From CAVSLM01 sp963728895 (GTDB lineage Bacteria; Pseudomonadota; Gammaproteobacteria; JBBQDK01), in contig CAVSLM010000005.1 in the NCBI GenBank assembly GCA_963728895.1, forward strand, positions 1 through 64,000: a stretch of DNA of 64,000 nucleotides, in the 5' to 3' direction. The first letter of the stretch is position 1; each line of letters opens with the position of its first letter. The translations under genes and the position numbers were made by a program. The notes beneath the pieces were generated by a model. It was given only the letters and a program-made list of their open reading frames with translations. It was not told the DNA's origin and searched no databases. Shown here piece after piece: positions 27,315-38,607 of this stretch.

Positions 27315-28262
27315 ATGGACAAGAACGACCGCATCTATCTCGCCGGCCACCGGGGTCTGGTCGGGTCGGCCCTTCACCGGCTGCTGAAGGACGGCGGCTA
27401 TCGCCACGTGCTCTGTGCGACCAGCGGCAAGCTGGACCTGCGCGACCAGTCGGCAGTCGATGCCTTCTACGAGGACCATCGCCCCAGGTATGTGTTCGTC
27501 GCCGCGGCCAAGGTCGGCGGCATTTTGGCGAACGAAAGCTATCCCGCGGACTTTCTGTACGACAACCTCATGATCGAGGCCAACCTGATCCACGGCGCCT
27601 ACCGGTACGGGGTCGAGAAGCTGCTGTTCCTGGGAAGCACCTGCATCTATCCCAAGCTCGCGCCCCAGCCACTGAAGGAGGAATACCTGCTGACGGGACC
27701 GCTCGAGCCCACGAACGAGTGGTATGCGGTGGCGAAGATCGCCGGCATCAAGCTTTGCCAGGCCTACCAGCGCCAGCACGGCTGCCGGTTTGTTTCCGCC
27801 ATGCCGACCAATCTGTACGGTCCCGGCGATAATTTCGACCTGCAGAGCTCGCACGTGCTGCCGGCGCTGATCCGCAAATTCCACGAAGCGAAAGTCGCGG
27901 GCGAGTCGACCGTGGAGGTGTGGGGCACGGGCAAACCGCTGCGGGAGTTCCTGCACGTGGACGACTGCGCGGCCGCATGCCTGCACCTGATGAACGTGTA
28001 TCAGGGGGAGCAGATCGTGAACATCGGGTGCGGGGTGGACATCAGCATTGCGGCGCTGGCGGATATCGTGCGCAAGGTGGTGGGTTTCGGGGGCGATATC
28101 GTCTTCGACACCGGCAAGCCCGACGGCACGCCGCGTAAGCTGGTGGACGTCACGCGGATTCGCAGTCTCGGCTGGTCCCCGGTCATCTCGCTGGAAGACG
28201 GCATCCGCAGCACGTACGAGTGGTTCCTCGAACACGTCGAGGAGGCCCGCGGCGCATCGTAG
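27315..28262 (+). CDS. fcl: GDP-L-fucose synthase (GDP-4-keto-6-deoxymannose epimerase/reductase)
   Basis: Second and last enzyme of GDP-L-fucose synthesis. The N-terminal motif is YLAGHRGLVGSAL; the family signatures AAAKVGGILANESYPADF, FLGSTCIYPKLAPQP and NEWYAVAKIAGIKLC (catalytic Tyr/Lys) are all present, followed by SAMPTNLYGPGDNFD. 315 residues, intact, normal length. ATG 27315 has ACGGAG upstream; the longer open frame from 27285 is in REP-derived sequence. The stop TAG lies in a GTAGGTGCG stretch that resembles the REP 5' end. Confidence 0.95.
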   Translation: MDKNDRIYLAGHRGLVGSALHRLLKDGGYRHVLCATSGKLDLRDQSAVDAFYEDHRPRYVFVAAAKVGGILANESYPADFLYDNLMIEANLIHGAYRYGVEKLLFLGSTCIYPKLAPQPLKEEYLLTGPLEPTNEWYAVAKIAGIKLCQAYQRQHGCRFVSAMPTNLYGPGDNFDLQSSHVLPALIRKFHEAKVAGESTVEVWGTGKPLREFLHVDDCAAACLHLMNVYQGEQIVNIGCGVDISIAALADIVRKVVGFGGDIVFDTGKPDGTPRKLVDVTRIRSLGWSPVISLEDGIRSTYEWFLEHVEEARGAS

Positions 28263-28308
28263 GTGCGATCCTTAAGCCTTAGGCGCGATCCTTAAAGGAA
28301 TCGAAAGT

Positions 28309-29719
28309 CCGCGTGCGGGGGCCGCACCCTACGGCGGTACATCGGCCTTGGCGCATCTGCACGGATTCGCAGCATTGTCGGGTGGGGCGGTACGTCTTGC
28401 CCTTGACGCACCTGCGCGGGTTTGCAGCGTCGTCGGCGTTGGGTGGCGCATCGGCCTCGGCGCAATCGTCGGCGTAGGGTGCGTCCCACGCACGCGGACA
28501 ATTCATTCACGGCGCTTGCGCCGTTCACCGTGACGTTCGCAAACGTAGGACGGTTCCTACACGTGTGCGCAGGTTCACACGCGCGGTTGGAACGCGATGG
28601 AAATTCCGCGTGCGGGGGCCGCACCCTACGGCGGTACACCGGCCTTGGCGCATCTGCACGGATTCGCAGCATTGTCGGGTGGGGCGGTACGTCTTGCCCT
28701 TGACGCACCTGCGCGGGTTTGCAGCGTCGTCGGCGTTGGGTGGCGCATCGGCCTCGGCGCAATCGTCGGCGTAGGGTGCGTCCCACGCACGCGGACAATT
28801 CATTCACGGCGCTTGCGCCGTTCACCGTGACGTTCGCGAACGTAGGACGGTTCCTACACGTGTGCGCAGGTTCACATGCGCGGTTGGAAAGCGATGGAAA
28901 TTCCGCGTGCGGGGGCCGCACCCTACGGCGGTACACCGGCCTTGGCGCATCTGCACGGATTCGCAGCATTGTCGGGTGGGGCGGTACGTCTTGCCCTTGA
29001 CGCACCTGCGCGGGTTTGCAGCGTCGTCGGCGTTGGGTGGCGCATCGGCCTCGGCGCAATCGTCGGCGTAGGGTGCGTCCCACGCACGCGGACAATTCAT
29101 TCACGGCGCTTGCGCCGTTCACCGTGACGTTCGCAAACGTAGGACGGTTCCTACACGTGTGCGCAGGTTCACATGCGCGGTTGGAAAGCGATGGAAATTC
29201 CGCGTGCGGGGGCCGCACCCTACGGCGGTACACCGGCCTTGGCGCATCTGCACGGATTCGCAGCATTGTCGGGTGGGGCGGTACGTCTTGCCCTTGACGC
29301 ACCTGCGCGGGTTTGCAGCGTCGTCGGCGTTGGGTGGCGCATCGGCCTCGGCGCAATCGTCGGCGTAGGGTGCGTCCCACGCACGCGGACAATTCATTCA
29401 CGGCGCTTGCGCCGTTCACCGTGACGTTCGCAAACGTAGGACGGTTCCTACACGTGTGCGCAGGTTCACACGCGCGGTTGGAAAGCGATGGAAATTCCGC
29501 GTGCGGGGGCCGCACCCTACGGCGGTACACCGGCCTTGGCGCATCTGCACGGATTCGCAGCATTGTCGGGTGGGGCGGTACGTCTTGCCCTTGACGCACC
29601 TGCGCGGGTTTGCAGCGTCGTCGGCGTTGGGTGGCGCATCGGCCTCGGCGCAATCGTCGGCGTAGGGTGCGTCCCACGCACGCGGACAATTCATTCACGG
29701 CGCTTGCGCCGTTCACCGT
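28309..29719. repeat. Tandem array of a 297-bp REP-containing unit, about 4.75 copies
   Basis: The phrase GCGTGCGGGG recurs at 28311, 28608, 28905, 29202 and 29499, exactly 297 bases apart, and the intervening sequence is nearly identical with only scattered substitutions. Each unit holds a reverse REP (CCGCGTGCGGGGG...CACCCTAC), a forward REP (GTAGGGTGCGTCCCACGCAC, 28474 in unit 1), a perfect CGGCGC-TT-GCGCCG hairpin, and a GTAGGA-CGGT-TCCTAC palindrome. The last unit stops after the CGGCGC hairpin. Because 297 is a multiple of three, long spurious open frames cross the array on both strands. It abuts the RAYT gene at 29791. Confidence 0.95.
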
Positions 29720-29790
29720 TCATGGGCAGCCAGATTCATGGGTAGCCACAAGGACGAGGCCAATGGCCACCACAAGGATGAGGAGGCGCC

Positions 29791-30345
29791 ATGTCGTTCT
29801 ACCGCCGGTCACGGACCGGGGGCGGTACCTATTTCTTCACGGTTGTAACGTACGAGCGCAAGCGCGTTCTCACATTGCCGTGGGTGCGGGAGGGGCTGCG
29901 CAGGGCGATCGCGGAGACGCGGGTGCGGTTTCCGTTTCGGATCGATGCCTGGGTGCTTCTGCCGGACCATATGCATTGTGTATGGACGCTGCCGGCGGAC
30001 GATGCGGATTTTGCGAAGCGTTGGGGGATGATCAAGCGGGGTACGAGCCGTGGTTGCGGGGATCGGTTTCGGTGCGATGACGCGGATGGGCGCAAGAGCG
30101 GGGATCCTCGGAAGGAATTGACGCTGTGGCAGCGTCGTTTCTGGGAGCACGAGATCCGCAGCGACAGGGATCTCGCGCGGCATCTGGATTACATCCATTG
30201 GAATCCTGTGAAGCACGCTTTGGCGGAGCGCGCAGCGGATTGGCCGTGGTCGACGTTCGCACGGTTCGTTCGGCTGGGCATGTACGCGCCGGAATGGTGT
30301 GGCGGCGAAGCGACGGAAGCTGAAGACGCGGAGTTCGGGGAGTGA
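29791..30345 (+). CDS. REP-associated tyrosine transposase (RAYT), first type
   Basis: Single-domain Y1/HUH transposase that is expected to cut and join single-stranded REP DNA. The HUH pair is in LLPDHMHCVW (His60, His62) and the candidate nucleophile is Tyr134 in LDYIHWNPVKHAL, a signature of the RAYT family. The 184-residue length is typical. A GAGGAGG ribosome site precedes the ATG at 29791. It lies 70 bases downstream of the tandem REP array and in the same region as the REP pair at 27139, so family-A REPs (5' GTAGGGTGCG) are its likely substrate. Confidence 0.92.
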   Translation: MSFYRRSRTGGGTYFFTVVTYERKRVLTLPWVREGLRRAIAETRVRFPFRIDAWVLLPDHMHCVWTLPADDADFAKRWGMIKRGTSRGCGDRFRCDDADGRKSGDPRKELTLWQRRFWEHEIRSDRDLARHLDYIHWNPVKHALAERAADWPWSTFARFVRLGMYAPEWCGGEATEAEDAEFGE

Positions 30346-30748
30346 CGCACCGACGGCAGGGAGGGGCGGTGCGGGTTGTCGTACTCTTGTAACGATCCGC
30401 ACAATGCAGCCCCCGCGGGCGGAGGGTATCGAGGCGTTCCTGCGCGATCGTGGATCAGCCATCGGTTGTGGGTGGGCCCCGGGGCAGTCGGCGGGGGACC
30501 AGGGGATGTCCCGGTGCGCGGTGCCTTCGTGCGGTGTGTCACACGGAGCATGGATTGAGCATGGATGTGCGTATGCGCACTTACCGGCTTCGTGGGCGCC
30601 GCGCGCGCGATGCATCATCCGTGTGCGTGGACCATACCCCCGGTGTTTCCGCCTCGTTTGACCTATGCGCTTGACGCGTCCACACCAACTCCCTACCTTA
30701 GCGGGCGGAATCGTTCTTGCCGCGCAGCACACCCCCCGGAGGAGCATC
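30346..30748. other. Intergenic stretch before prsT
   Basis: About 400 bases without a supported gene. GC-rich with several short ORFs that look like noise. It must contain the prsT promoter, but I see neither a sigma-54 -24/-12 match nor a clear sigma-70 pair. The ribosome site GGAGGA sits just before ATG 30749. Confidence 0.4.
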
Positions 30749-33700
30749 ATGCGTCTCGGTCCCACGAATTCGAACTGGATGGTCTGGCTGCTGCTGGTCA
30801 TTTTTCTTGCGGGCTGCGGGGGTGCGGAGGAGCGCAAGGCCAAGTACCTGGAGCGCGGCAAGCAGTACTTCTCCGAGGAAAACTACGACAAGGCGCGCGT
30901 CGAACTCAAGAACGTGCTGCAGATCGATCCCAAGACGCCGGAGCCCTATTACCTGCTGGGCCAGATCGCGGAGAAGGACCAGAACTGGCAGCAGGCCTTC
31001 GGTTTCTACTCCAAGGCGGTCGAGCTCAAGCCGGACTATCGGGAGGCCCAGGCGCGGCTCGCGCGCTTCTATCTGCTTGCTCGCGATCCGGCGAAGGCGC
31101 GGGAAACCATCGACGCGATTCTCAAGGTCAAGCCCGATGACCTCGAGGGACTGACCCTCAAAGCCGCCGTACTGTCGCAACAGGACGACGCCGAAGGCGC
31201 GCGCAAGCTCGCCGAGCAGGTGGTCGCCAAGGACCAAACTCAGGCCGATGCCGTGCTGCTGCTCAGCACGCTGTACAGCAAGGGCGGTGACACCGCCAAG
31301 GCCATCGACGCCTTGGAGAAGGGCATTTCCGCCAGTCCCAAGAGCGTATCGCTGCGCCTGCAGCTCGCCGAGCTTTACAACCAGCAGAAGCAGCCCGAGA
31401 AGGTCGAGAAGATTCTTGCGGATGTCATCACGCTCGAACCCGACAATCTGCGCCATCGCGTGAATCTGGCCGCGTACTACAACAGCAATGGCAAGGGCGA
31501 GAAGGCCGAGAAAGTGCTGCGCGATGCGGTCGCGCAGAATCCCGACGACACCCAGCGCTACCTGCTGCTTGCGCAATTCCTCGCGGCGCGCCAGGGCGTC
31601 CCCGCTGCGGAGAAGGAACTGCTCGCGGCCATCGACGCCCATCCGGAAGCCTATGAGCTGCGCTTCGGGCTCGCCAGGCTCTACGAACAGACCGGCAAGC
31701 CCGAACAGGCGGAGGGGGTGTATAAGGAGGTGATCCAGCGCGAGCGCACCGAACCGTACGGCCTCAAGGCACGCAACCTGCTAGCCCGGCTGCTGCTGGT
31801 GCAGGGCAAAACGGGCGATGCGCAGAAGCTCGCCGGAGAGGTGCTGGAGGACAACCCCCACGACAATGACGCGTTGCTGCTGGAGGGCCAGATCGCGATG
31901 GCCCAGAACCGCATGGAGGACGCGATCGGTGCCTTTCGTTCGGTGCTCAAGGATCAGCCCGAGTCGATGCACGTATTGATGCAGCTGGCCGAGGCGCACG
32001 CCCGCAACGGCGAGCCGCAGCTCGCGAAGGAGGCACTGCAGAAGGCGGTGCTGGCCAAGCCCGAGGATCCGCGGCCGCGACTGCTGCTCGCCCAGCTGCT
32101 GAGCCGCTCCGGCGATTTCAATGGTGCCCTCAAGGAGGTGGACCAGGTACTGAAGGCCACGCCCGACAGCATGGAGGCGCTCAAGCTCAAGGTCGACGTG
32201 CTGTCCGCCCGGCAGGATGAGCGCGGCGTGGAAGCGACCCTGAAGACGATGCAGGCGAGCCACCCGGACGATCCATCGGGCTACCTTGGGCTGGGACGCC
32301 TGTATCAGTCGCAGAAGAAATATGACGAGGCGCTCGCGCAGTATGAGGCCGCCTACGAGAAATCCAAAGACAAGGTGGCACCGCTGGCGGCCATCACTGC
32401 AGGCTACTTGGCGCTCGGCGCGCCGGACAAGGCGATCGAGCGCCTGCAGGCGGTGATCAAGGAGCAACCCGACCACGCGGTGCCGCACAATCTGCTGGGT
32501 GAGGTCTACGCGGGCCAGAAGAACTTCGCCGACGCGCGCAAGGAATTCAACGTGGCTATCGCTCGCCAGCCGGCATGGATCGTACCCTACGTCAATCTGG
32601 CCAACATGGAGCTCGTGGCGGGCGACGCCAAGGCCGCCGTGGCCGCCTACCGCAAAGGGCTCGAGGCGAACCCCGACCAGGAGACCTTGTTGATGGAGCT
32701 GGGCCGCGTTTATCAGCGTACCGGCGATCTCGACCAGTCGATAGCCACCTACGAGCAGCTGCTCAAGCTCAGCCCGGACAACGCCCCTGCCCTCGAGCAG
32801 CTGGTGGCGGTGCTGGTGGATGGCAAGCGGGATGAGGCGAGCGTGAAACGGGCGCGCGACCTTCTTGAGCAGCGCGTGGATGCCAAGCCCACCGACGCCA
32901 CGGCGCACCTGCGGCTGGGCAAGTTCCTGCTGCAGCGCAAGGAGTACCCGGCGGCACTGGAGGAGGCCGAAAAAGTGCTCAAGACCTCCGCCGACAACGT
33001 GGGCGCATTGTCGCTCAAGGCGCAAGTTCTGGCCGCGCAGCAGAATCTGGCCGGCGCGGAGGAGGCGCTGAAGGAGCTCAAGACCACGCATCCCGAAAAC
33101 CCCGTCGGGCCGTTTGGACTCGGTCGCCTGTACCAGTCGCAGAAGAAGCTCGACGAGGCGTTGGCCGAATACGAGCTGGCGCTGGAGAAGAGCAGCGACC
33201 GCACGCAGCCGCTCACGGCCATCGTGACCACGTATCTCGCCAAGCGGGAGCCGGAGCGTGCGGCGCAGCGGCTCAGCCGCGAAATCGAGAAGTCCCCGGC
33301 GCAGCCGGTGGCGCACAATCTGCTGGGAGAGGTATTCGCTTCGGAGAAGAAGTATAAGGAAGCGGAGACCGAGTTCCGCAAGGCGATCGCGGGACGGCCG
33401 GACTGGAACGTGCCCTATGCGAACCTGGCCGCTTTGGCCTTGGCGCAGAAGGACACGAAAAGTGCCGCCGCCGCCTACCAGCAGGGGCTGGTCGCTGTTC
33501 CGGGCGATCTGCGCCTGAAGCTTGGGCTCGCGGCATTGCACGAGGCCTCCGGGGACGTCGACGACGCCATTGCGGACTACGAGCAGGTTCTGGCGAGCGA
33601 CCCGGGCAATGCCGTGGCCAGCAACAATCTCGCCTCGCTGCTCACCGATCACCGCGGCGACGCGGACAACCTCAGGCGCGCGGTTGCGCTGGCGGAGCGC

Positions 33701-33967
33701 TTCCGGTCCTCCGACCAGCCGTCTTATCTGGATACACTCGGATGGGCCTACTACCGATCGGGCCAGCTCGACAAGGCCATGCCTCTCTTGAAAAAGGCCG
33801 CTGACCTTGCGCCGTCCGTAGGCGTGTTCCACTACCACCTCGGCATGGCCTACTACACGGCTGGCGAACTGACTGCTGCGAAGGAGCAACTGACCAAGGC
33901 GGTGGAGGCCGGCTCCGGCTACCACGGATTTGAAGAAGCGAAGGAGACTCTCAAGAAGATCTCCTAG
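30749..33967 (+). CDS. prsT: PEP-CTERM/exosortase system TPR lipoprotein PrsT
   Basis: The start at 30749 (GGAGGA upstream) gives a lipoprotein signal with lipobox LAGC (about residues 18-21), so the mature protein is lipid-anchored. The remainder is a near-continuous array of tetratricopeptide repeats of ~34 residues (patterns such as YYLLGQIAEKDQNWQQAFGF and LDTLGWAYYRSGQLDKAMPL). PrsT is found with PrsK, PrsR and exosortases and is thought to act in EPS export or assembly. At 1072 residues it is longer than the ~900 I recall for the family; an 828-base internal duplication (32240 onward against 33068 onward) accounts for the difference. Confidence 0.93.
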   Translation: MRLGPTNSNWMVWLLLVIFLAGCGGAEERKAKYLERGKQYFSEENYDKARVELKNVLQIDPKTPEPYYLLGQIAEKDQNWQQAFGFYSKAVELKPDYREAQARLARFYLLARDPAKARETIDAILKVKPDDLEGLTLKAAVLSQQDDAEGARKLAEQVVAKDQTQADAVLLLSTLYSKGGDTAKAIDALEKGISASPKSVSLRLQLAELYNQQKQPEKVEKILADVITLEPDNLRHRVNLAAYYNSNGKGEKAEKVLRDAVAQNPDDTQRYLLLAQFLAARQGVPAAEKELLAAIDAHPEAYELRFGLARLYEQTGKPEQAEGVYKEVIQRERTEPYGLKARNLLARLLLVQGKTGDAQKLAGEVLEDNPHDNDALLLEGQIAMAQNRMEDAIGAFRSVLKDQPESMHVLMQLAEAHARNGEPQLAKEALQKAVLAKPEDPRPRLLLAQLLSRSGDFNGALKEVDQVLKATPDSMEALKLKVDVLSARQDERGVEATLKTMQASHPDDPSGYLGLGRLYQSQKKYDEALAQYEAAYEKSKDKVAPLAAITAGYLALGAPDKAIERLQAVIKEQPDHAVPHNLLGEVYAGQKNFADARKEFNVAIARQPAWIVPYVNLANMELVAGDAKAAVAAYRKGLEANPDQETLLMELGRVYQRTGDLDQSIATYEQLLKLSPDNAPALEQLVAVLVDGKRDEASVKRARDLLEQRVDAKPTDATAHLRLGKFLLQRKEYPAALEEAEKVLKTSADNVGALSLKAQVLAAQQNLAGAEEALKELKTTHPENPVGPFGLGRLYQSQKKLDEALAEYELALEKSSDRTQPLTAIVTTYLAKREPERAAQRLSREIEKSPAQPVAHNLLGEVFASEKKYKEAETEFRKAIAGRPDWNVPYANLAALALAQKDTKSAAAAYQQGLVAVPGDLRLKLGLAALHEASGDVDDAIADYEQVLASDPGNAVASNNLASLLTDHRGDADNLRRAVALAERFRSSDQPSYLDTLGWAYYRSGQLDKAMPLLKKAADLAPSVGVFHYHLGMAYYTAGELTAAKEQLTKAVEAGSGYHGFEEAKETLKKIS

Positions 33968-34422
33968 CACGAGCGGAAGGCCAAAAAAGGACTGGCGCCA
34001 CTCCATCCGCTATGGTTATAGTGTGGGTCCGCCCTGCAGCGGGGCGGGACGTCGACCGGGTCCACGGTTACGTAAAGGTTGGCCGGGATCTGTCATGTCA
34101 CCTCTGGCATGCGCCCGACACGGTCGACAGAGAATAACAATTCTGCTGCACCATCTTGGCGTGTGATCGCCGTATCGGCCCTCCTCAGCCGCTGCAGGAT
34201 ATGATTCACTCTTTCCTGAGCGCGCAACTGGGGGTTATGACACAAGGACTGGTTGGCTGTAGGCAGGTGATCGTAGCGGGCCGTCGGGTCCTGCAACCGG
34301 TGCCGCTGGCACGCGGGTTGCGTCGCGACCCGGGTTGGCCGGAATTGAGAAAATCCCCAGGGAGAAGTGGATCAGGCAAGCATGACTTCCATTGACTCCA
34401 CATCGCCGGTTTTTCTCCACCC
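33968..34422 (+). other. Regulatory intergenic region between prsT and prsK
   Basis: A 455-base stretch with no supported gene. A GC-rich stem without a T-run (34029-34047) follows prsT. The strongest signal is a consensus sigma-54 promoter at 34307. The leader from the predicted start (about 34333) to the prsK ATG is about 90 bases. Confidence 0.5.
34307..34323 (+). promoter_or_regulatory. Consensus sigma-54 (RpoN) promoter upstream of prsK
   Basis: TGGCACG-CGGG-TTGCGT matches the -24/-12 consensus TGGCACG-N4-TTGC at every defined position, with the required ten bases between GG and GC. It points towards prsK, 100 bases downstream. PrsR, encoded next, is an enhancer-binding protein of the sigma-54 class, so autoregulation of prsKR is plausible. 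The promoter also sits in an inverted repeat (GCAACC at 34293 against GGTTGC at 34316). Confidence 0.75.
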
Positions 34423-36520
34423 ATGATGAGCATCGGTGTCGTCAGTTATGCCACCGGTGGGGGCCTGTTCCTGCTCCTCGCCCTGACATTGTTGCGCCGC
34501 CCGCATGCATGCCGTCGCATGCTGATCGTCGCCAGTCTGAGCACGGTTGCCTGGTCGGCGGGCGCGGCCTGGTACTCTGCAGTGGGACATTCCGCTTCGG
34601 TACCGCAACTGCTGGAGTTCGTCCGTGACCTTGCGTGGCTGGCGCTGCTCGGGTTGCTGCTGAGCGGCGCGTACGAAGAACGCCGCCGGGGCGGCCTGTT
34701 GCAGCGCGCCCTGTTCGGGCTCTCCGGCTTTGTTGTCCTGCTGATGGGGCTGGTGTTCTATCAGCACTTTGCCGGGCCGGTGGCACCGGTGTTCGGCGAG
34801 GTGGATCTGCTGATCGCCGGAAACCTGCTCCTGGCAGTGGCCGGGCTGGTGCTGGTCGAGCAGCTGTTTCGCAATACGCTTCCTGACGTGCGCAGGGCGC
34901 TCAAGTACATCTGCATGGGTCTGGGCGCAATGTTCGCCTACGACTTCTACCTGTACGCCGATGCGTTGCTGTTCCAGCGCATCGATCCGGCGCTGTGGCA
35001 CGCGCGTGGCTTCATTATCGCTATGGTGGTACCGGTGCTGGCGGTCGGCCTGGCGCGTGAGACCGGCAACCCGCGCGATGTGTTCGTGTCGCGGCGCATC
35101 GTGTTCCACACCACCGCCCTCCTGGGTGCGGGCCTGTACCTGCTGGCCATGGGGCTCGGTGGCTACTACGTGCGCGTCTACGGCGGGAGTTGGGGCGTGG
35201 TGGCGCAGGCCATCTTCCTGTTCGGTGCGGCCCTGGTGCTCGCGATCCTGCTGTTCTCGGGACAGCTGCGGGCGACGTTGCGCGTCCTCATCAGCAAGCA
35301 CTTCTTCCGCTACAAGTACGACTATCGCGAGGAGTGGCTGCGCTTCATCTGGACCATCTCCTCGAACGGCGGCGAATCCGATCTGCGCGCCCGCGTGCTG
35401 CGCGCCGTGGCGCAGATCATCGAGAGCCCCGGCGGCACGCTGTGGTTGCGGCGCGAGAGCGGGCGCTACGAGCCCTGCGCGCGCTGGAACAGCAATGACG
35501 AACTGCCGGTGGGTGAGCCGGCAAACAGCTCGCTGGTCGAGTTCCTGACGCAGCGCGGGTGGGTGATCAATCTCGAGCAGTACGAGCGCACGCCCGAGTG
35601 CTATGCCGATCTGGTGCTGCCCGATTGGCTGCGCCATATGCGCAATGCCTGGCTGGTGGTTCCGCTGATTCTCCACGACGCGCTGCTGGGGTTCATCGTC
35701 GTGTCGCGCTCTCCGCTGCGCCGGCATTTCAACTGGGAGGACTGTGACCTGCTGAAGACCGCTGCCTGCCAGGCGGCCAGCCATCTTGCCCAGCACGAGG
35801 CCTCCCAGGCGCTTGCCGACGCCCGCCAGTTCGAAGCCTGCAACCGGCTTTCCGCCTATGTGGTCCACGATCTCAAGAACCTCATCGCGCAGCTGTCGCT
35901 GGTGGTCAACAACGCCGCGCGCCATCGTCACAACGAAGCGTTTGTGGAAGATGCGCTGCGAACCGTGGATAATTCCGTTGCCAAAATGAACCGCCTGCTC
36001 GGCCATCTGCGCAGCGGCGGAGCGCTCGGGGAACAGGTCCAGCCCGTGGAGCTGGCGCAGCTGCTGAGCGAGGTGACCTCTGGAAAGGTGGCCGGACGAC
36101 CCGCTCCGACCTTCGAGTCAGGCGGCGTGACGGTTTGGGTCCGGGCGGACCGGGAGCGTCTGGCAACCGTACTCGGCCATGTCGTACAAAATGCGCAGGA
36201 TGCGACCCCGGACGCAGGACGCGTCCACGTGCGGCTGACCAGATCGGGCAATACTGCCGTCGTCGACGTGGAGGACACCGGCTGCGGCATGGACGAGCAG
36301 TTCATCCGCGAGCGCCTGTTCCGGCCGTTCGACACCACCAAGGGTGCCGCCGGAATGGGCATCGGGGCCTACGAGGCACGCGAGCTGGTCCGGGCGCTCG
36401 GGGGAGACGTGCAGGTCACGAGCCGGCCCGGCGAGGGAACGTTGTTCCGAATTTATCTGCCCATCTGTGAGGGGCATGAGACCGATGGCAGCACGCAGCA
36501 AGACGAACGAACGACTCGCT

Positions 36521-37885
<1,365 letters not shown>

Positions 37886-37887
37886 CC

Positions 37888-37905
37888 GCCTCGCCCTCGC
37901 GAGGC
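37888..37905 (+). terminator. Short hairpin just after prsR
   Basis: GCCTCGC-CCTC-GCGAGGC, a perfect seven-base stem with a four-base loop starting three bases after the prsR stop. No T-run follows, so termination is uncertain. Confidence 0.35.
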
Positions 37906-37911
37906 GCAGCC

Positions 37912-38100
37912 GGTGCCTGTCGCTGCTCGATGATGCCGGTGCCGGTAATGTCGGCACCTGTGGGAGCGGGGCTATGCACCGCGATTCTGCGGCGCGCAGC
38001 GCCGCGGCGTTCGGACCTGCACAGACATCGCGGGAGCGCGGCCCTTCGGGCCGCGATCGCGCCGCCGGGAGCGACGCTCCTACGGGTGATTCGCTCCAGC
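37912..38100. repeat. Family-B REP composite, copy 1 (downstream side of RAYT 2)
   Basis: Composite of about 190 bases: CGATGATGCCGGTGCCGG, GCACCGCGATTCTGCGGCGC, GCGGCCC-TTC-GGGCCGC hairpin, then CGCCGCCGGGAGC-GACGCTCCTAC. On the complementary strand the last part reads GTAGGAGCGTCGCTCCC, a REP with the GTAG 5' tetranucleotide. The same blocks in the same order recur at 38757-39010 and 45059-45240. Confidence 0.85.
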
Positions 38101-38142
38101 GCCGCCGGGGCTTTTGCGGGCAAGGCAAACTGCGCGGCTCCG

Positions 38143-38607
38143 TCACATCCACACGGCATCCCACAGCGGATACTTTCCAAGATCCTGCACCAATCCCGCT
38201 CGCAACGGATTCGCCACCAGGTAGCGAGCTACGGCGACAAGGTCTCCGTCCCTTCGGAGCGCATGGTCGTGGTAGCCGGCTTGCCACACTCGCGCGCGCG
38301 AACGATCTCGTTTGTTGATCTCTCGCGCCGAAAAGCTTTTTGCCATCGAAACGACGCAATGCAGAGGCTGCTCGTTGCGGAGCTGGAAAAGCCAGTGGAA
38401 ATGGTCGGGCATGACCGTGAACGCGAGACTGCTCACATTCCCGGCGAGCTCCTGATGTCGTAGGGCATTCACCAGAATCCGCCCGCACCAGAAGTCCTCG
38501 AAGAGTTTCGCGCGGTTCTGCGTGACTGCAGTGACGAAATAGATCTGACCGGCAATCGAAAGCCGGCCTTTGCGCAGATCCCTGGCGTGAGGTCGGAATT
38601 GCCCCAT
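38143..38607 (-). CDS. REP-associated tyrosine transposase (RAYT), second type
   Basis: HUH/Y1 transposase of 154 residues, from another branch of the family than the one at 29791. The start at 38607 gives MGQFRPHARDLRKGRLSIAG, the usual N-terminus of this subtype; the open frame extends to 38673. His69 and His71 in VMPDHFHWLFQL form the HUH pair, and Tyr129 in ARYLVANPLRAGLV is the candidate nucleophile. It is flanked on both sides by family-B REP composites, which is the classic RAYT arrangement. Intact and apparently functional. Confidence 0.9.
   Translation of the reverse strand: MGQFRPHARDLRKGRLSIAGQIYFVTAVTQNRAKLFEDFWCGRILVNALRHQELAGNVSSLAFTVMPDHFHWLFQLRNEQPLHCVVSMAKSFSAREINKRDRSRARVWQAGYHDHALRRDGDLVAVARYLVANPLRAGLVQDLGKYPLWDAVWM

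Noticed and set aside
28292..29716. 474-codon open frame on the minus strand with five internal protein repeats
   Set aside because: The 297-bp DNA repeat is a multiple of three, so any open frame in one unit stays open in all. The translation is Arg/Cys-rich and reads through REP palindromes.
28309..29719. CRISPR array
   Set aside because: The period is 297 bases with no short repeat/unique spacer alternation and no cas genes.
31781..34006. 741-codon minus-strand open frame
   Set aside because: Antisense shadow of prsT; the plus strand has the lipobox, TPRs and ribosome site.
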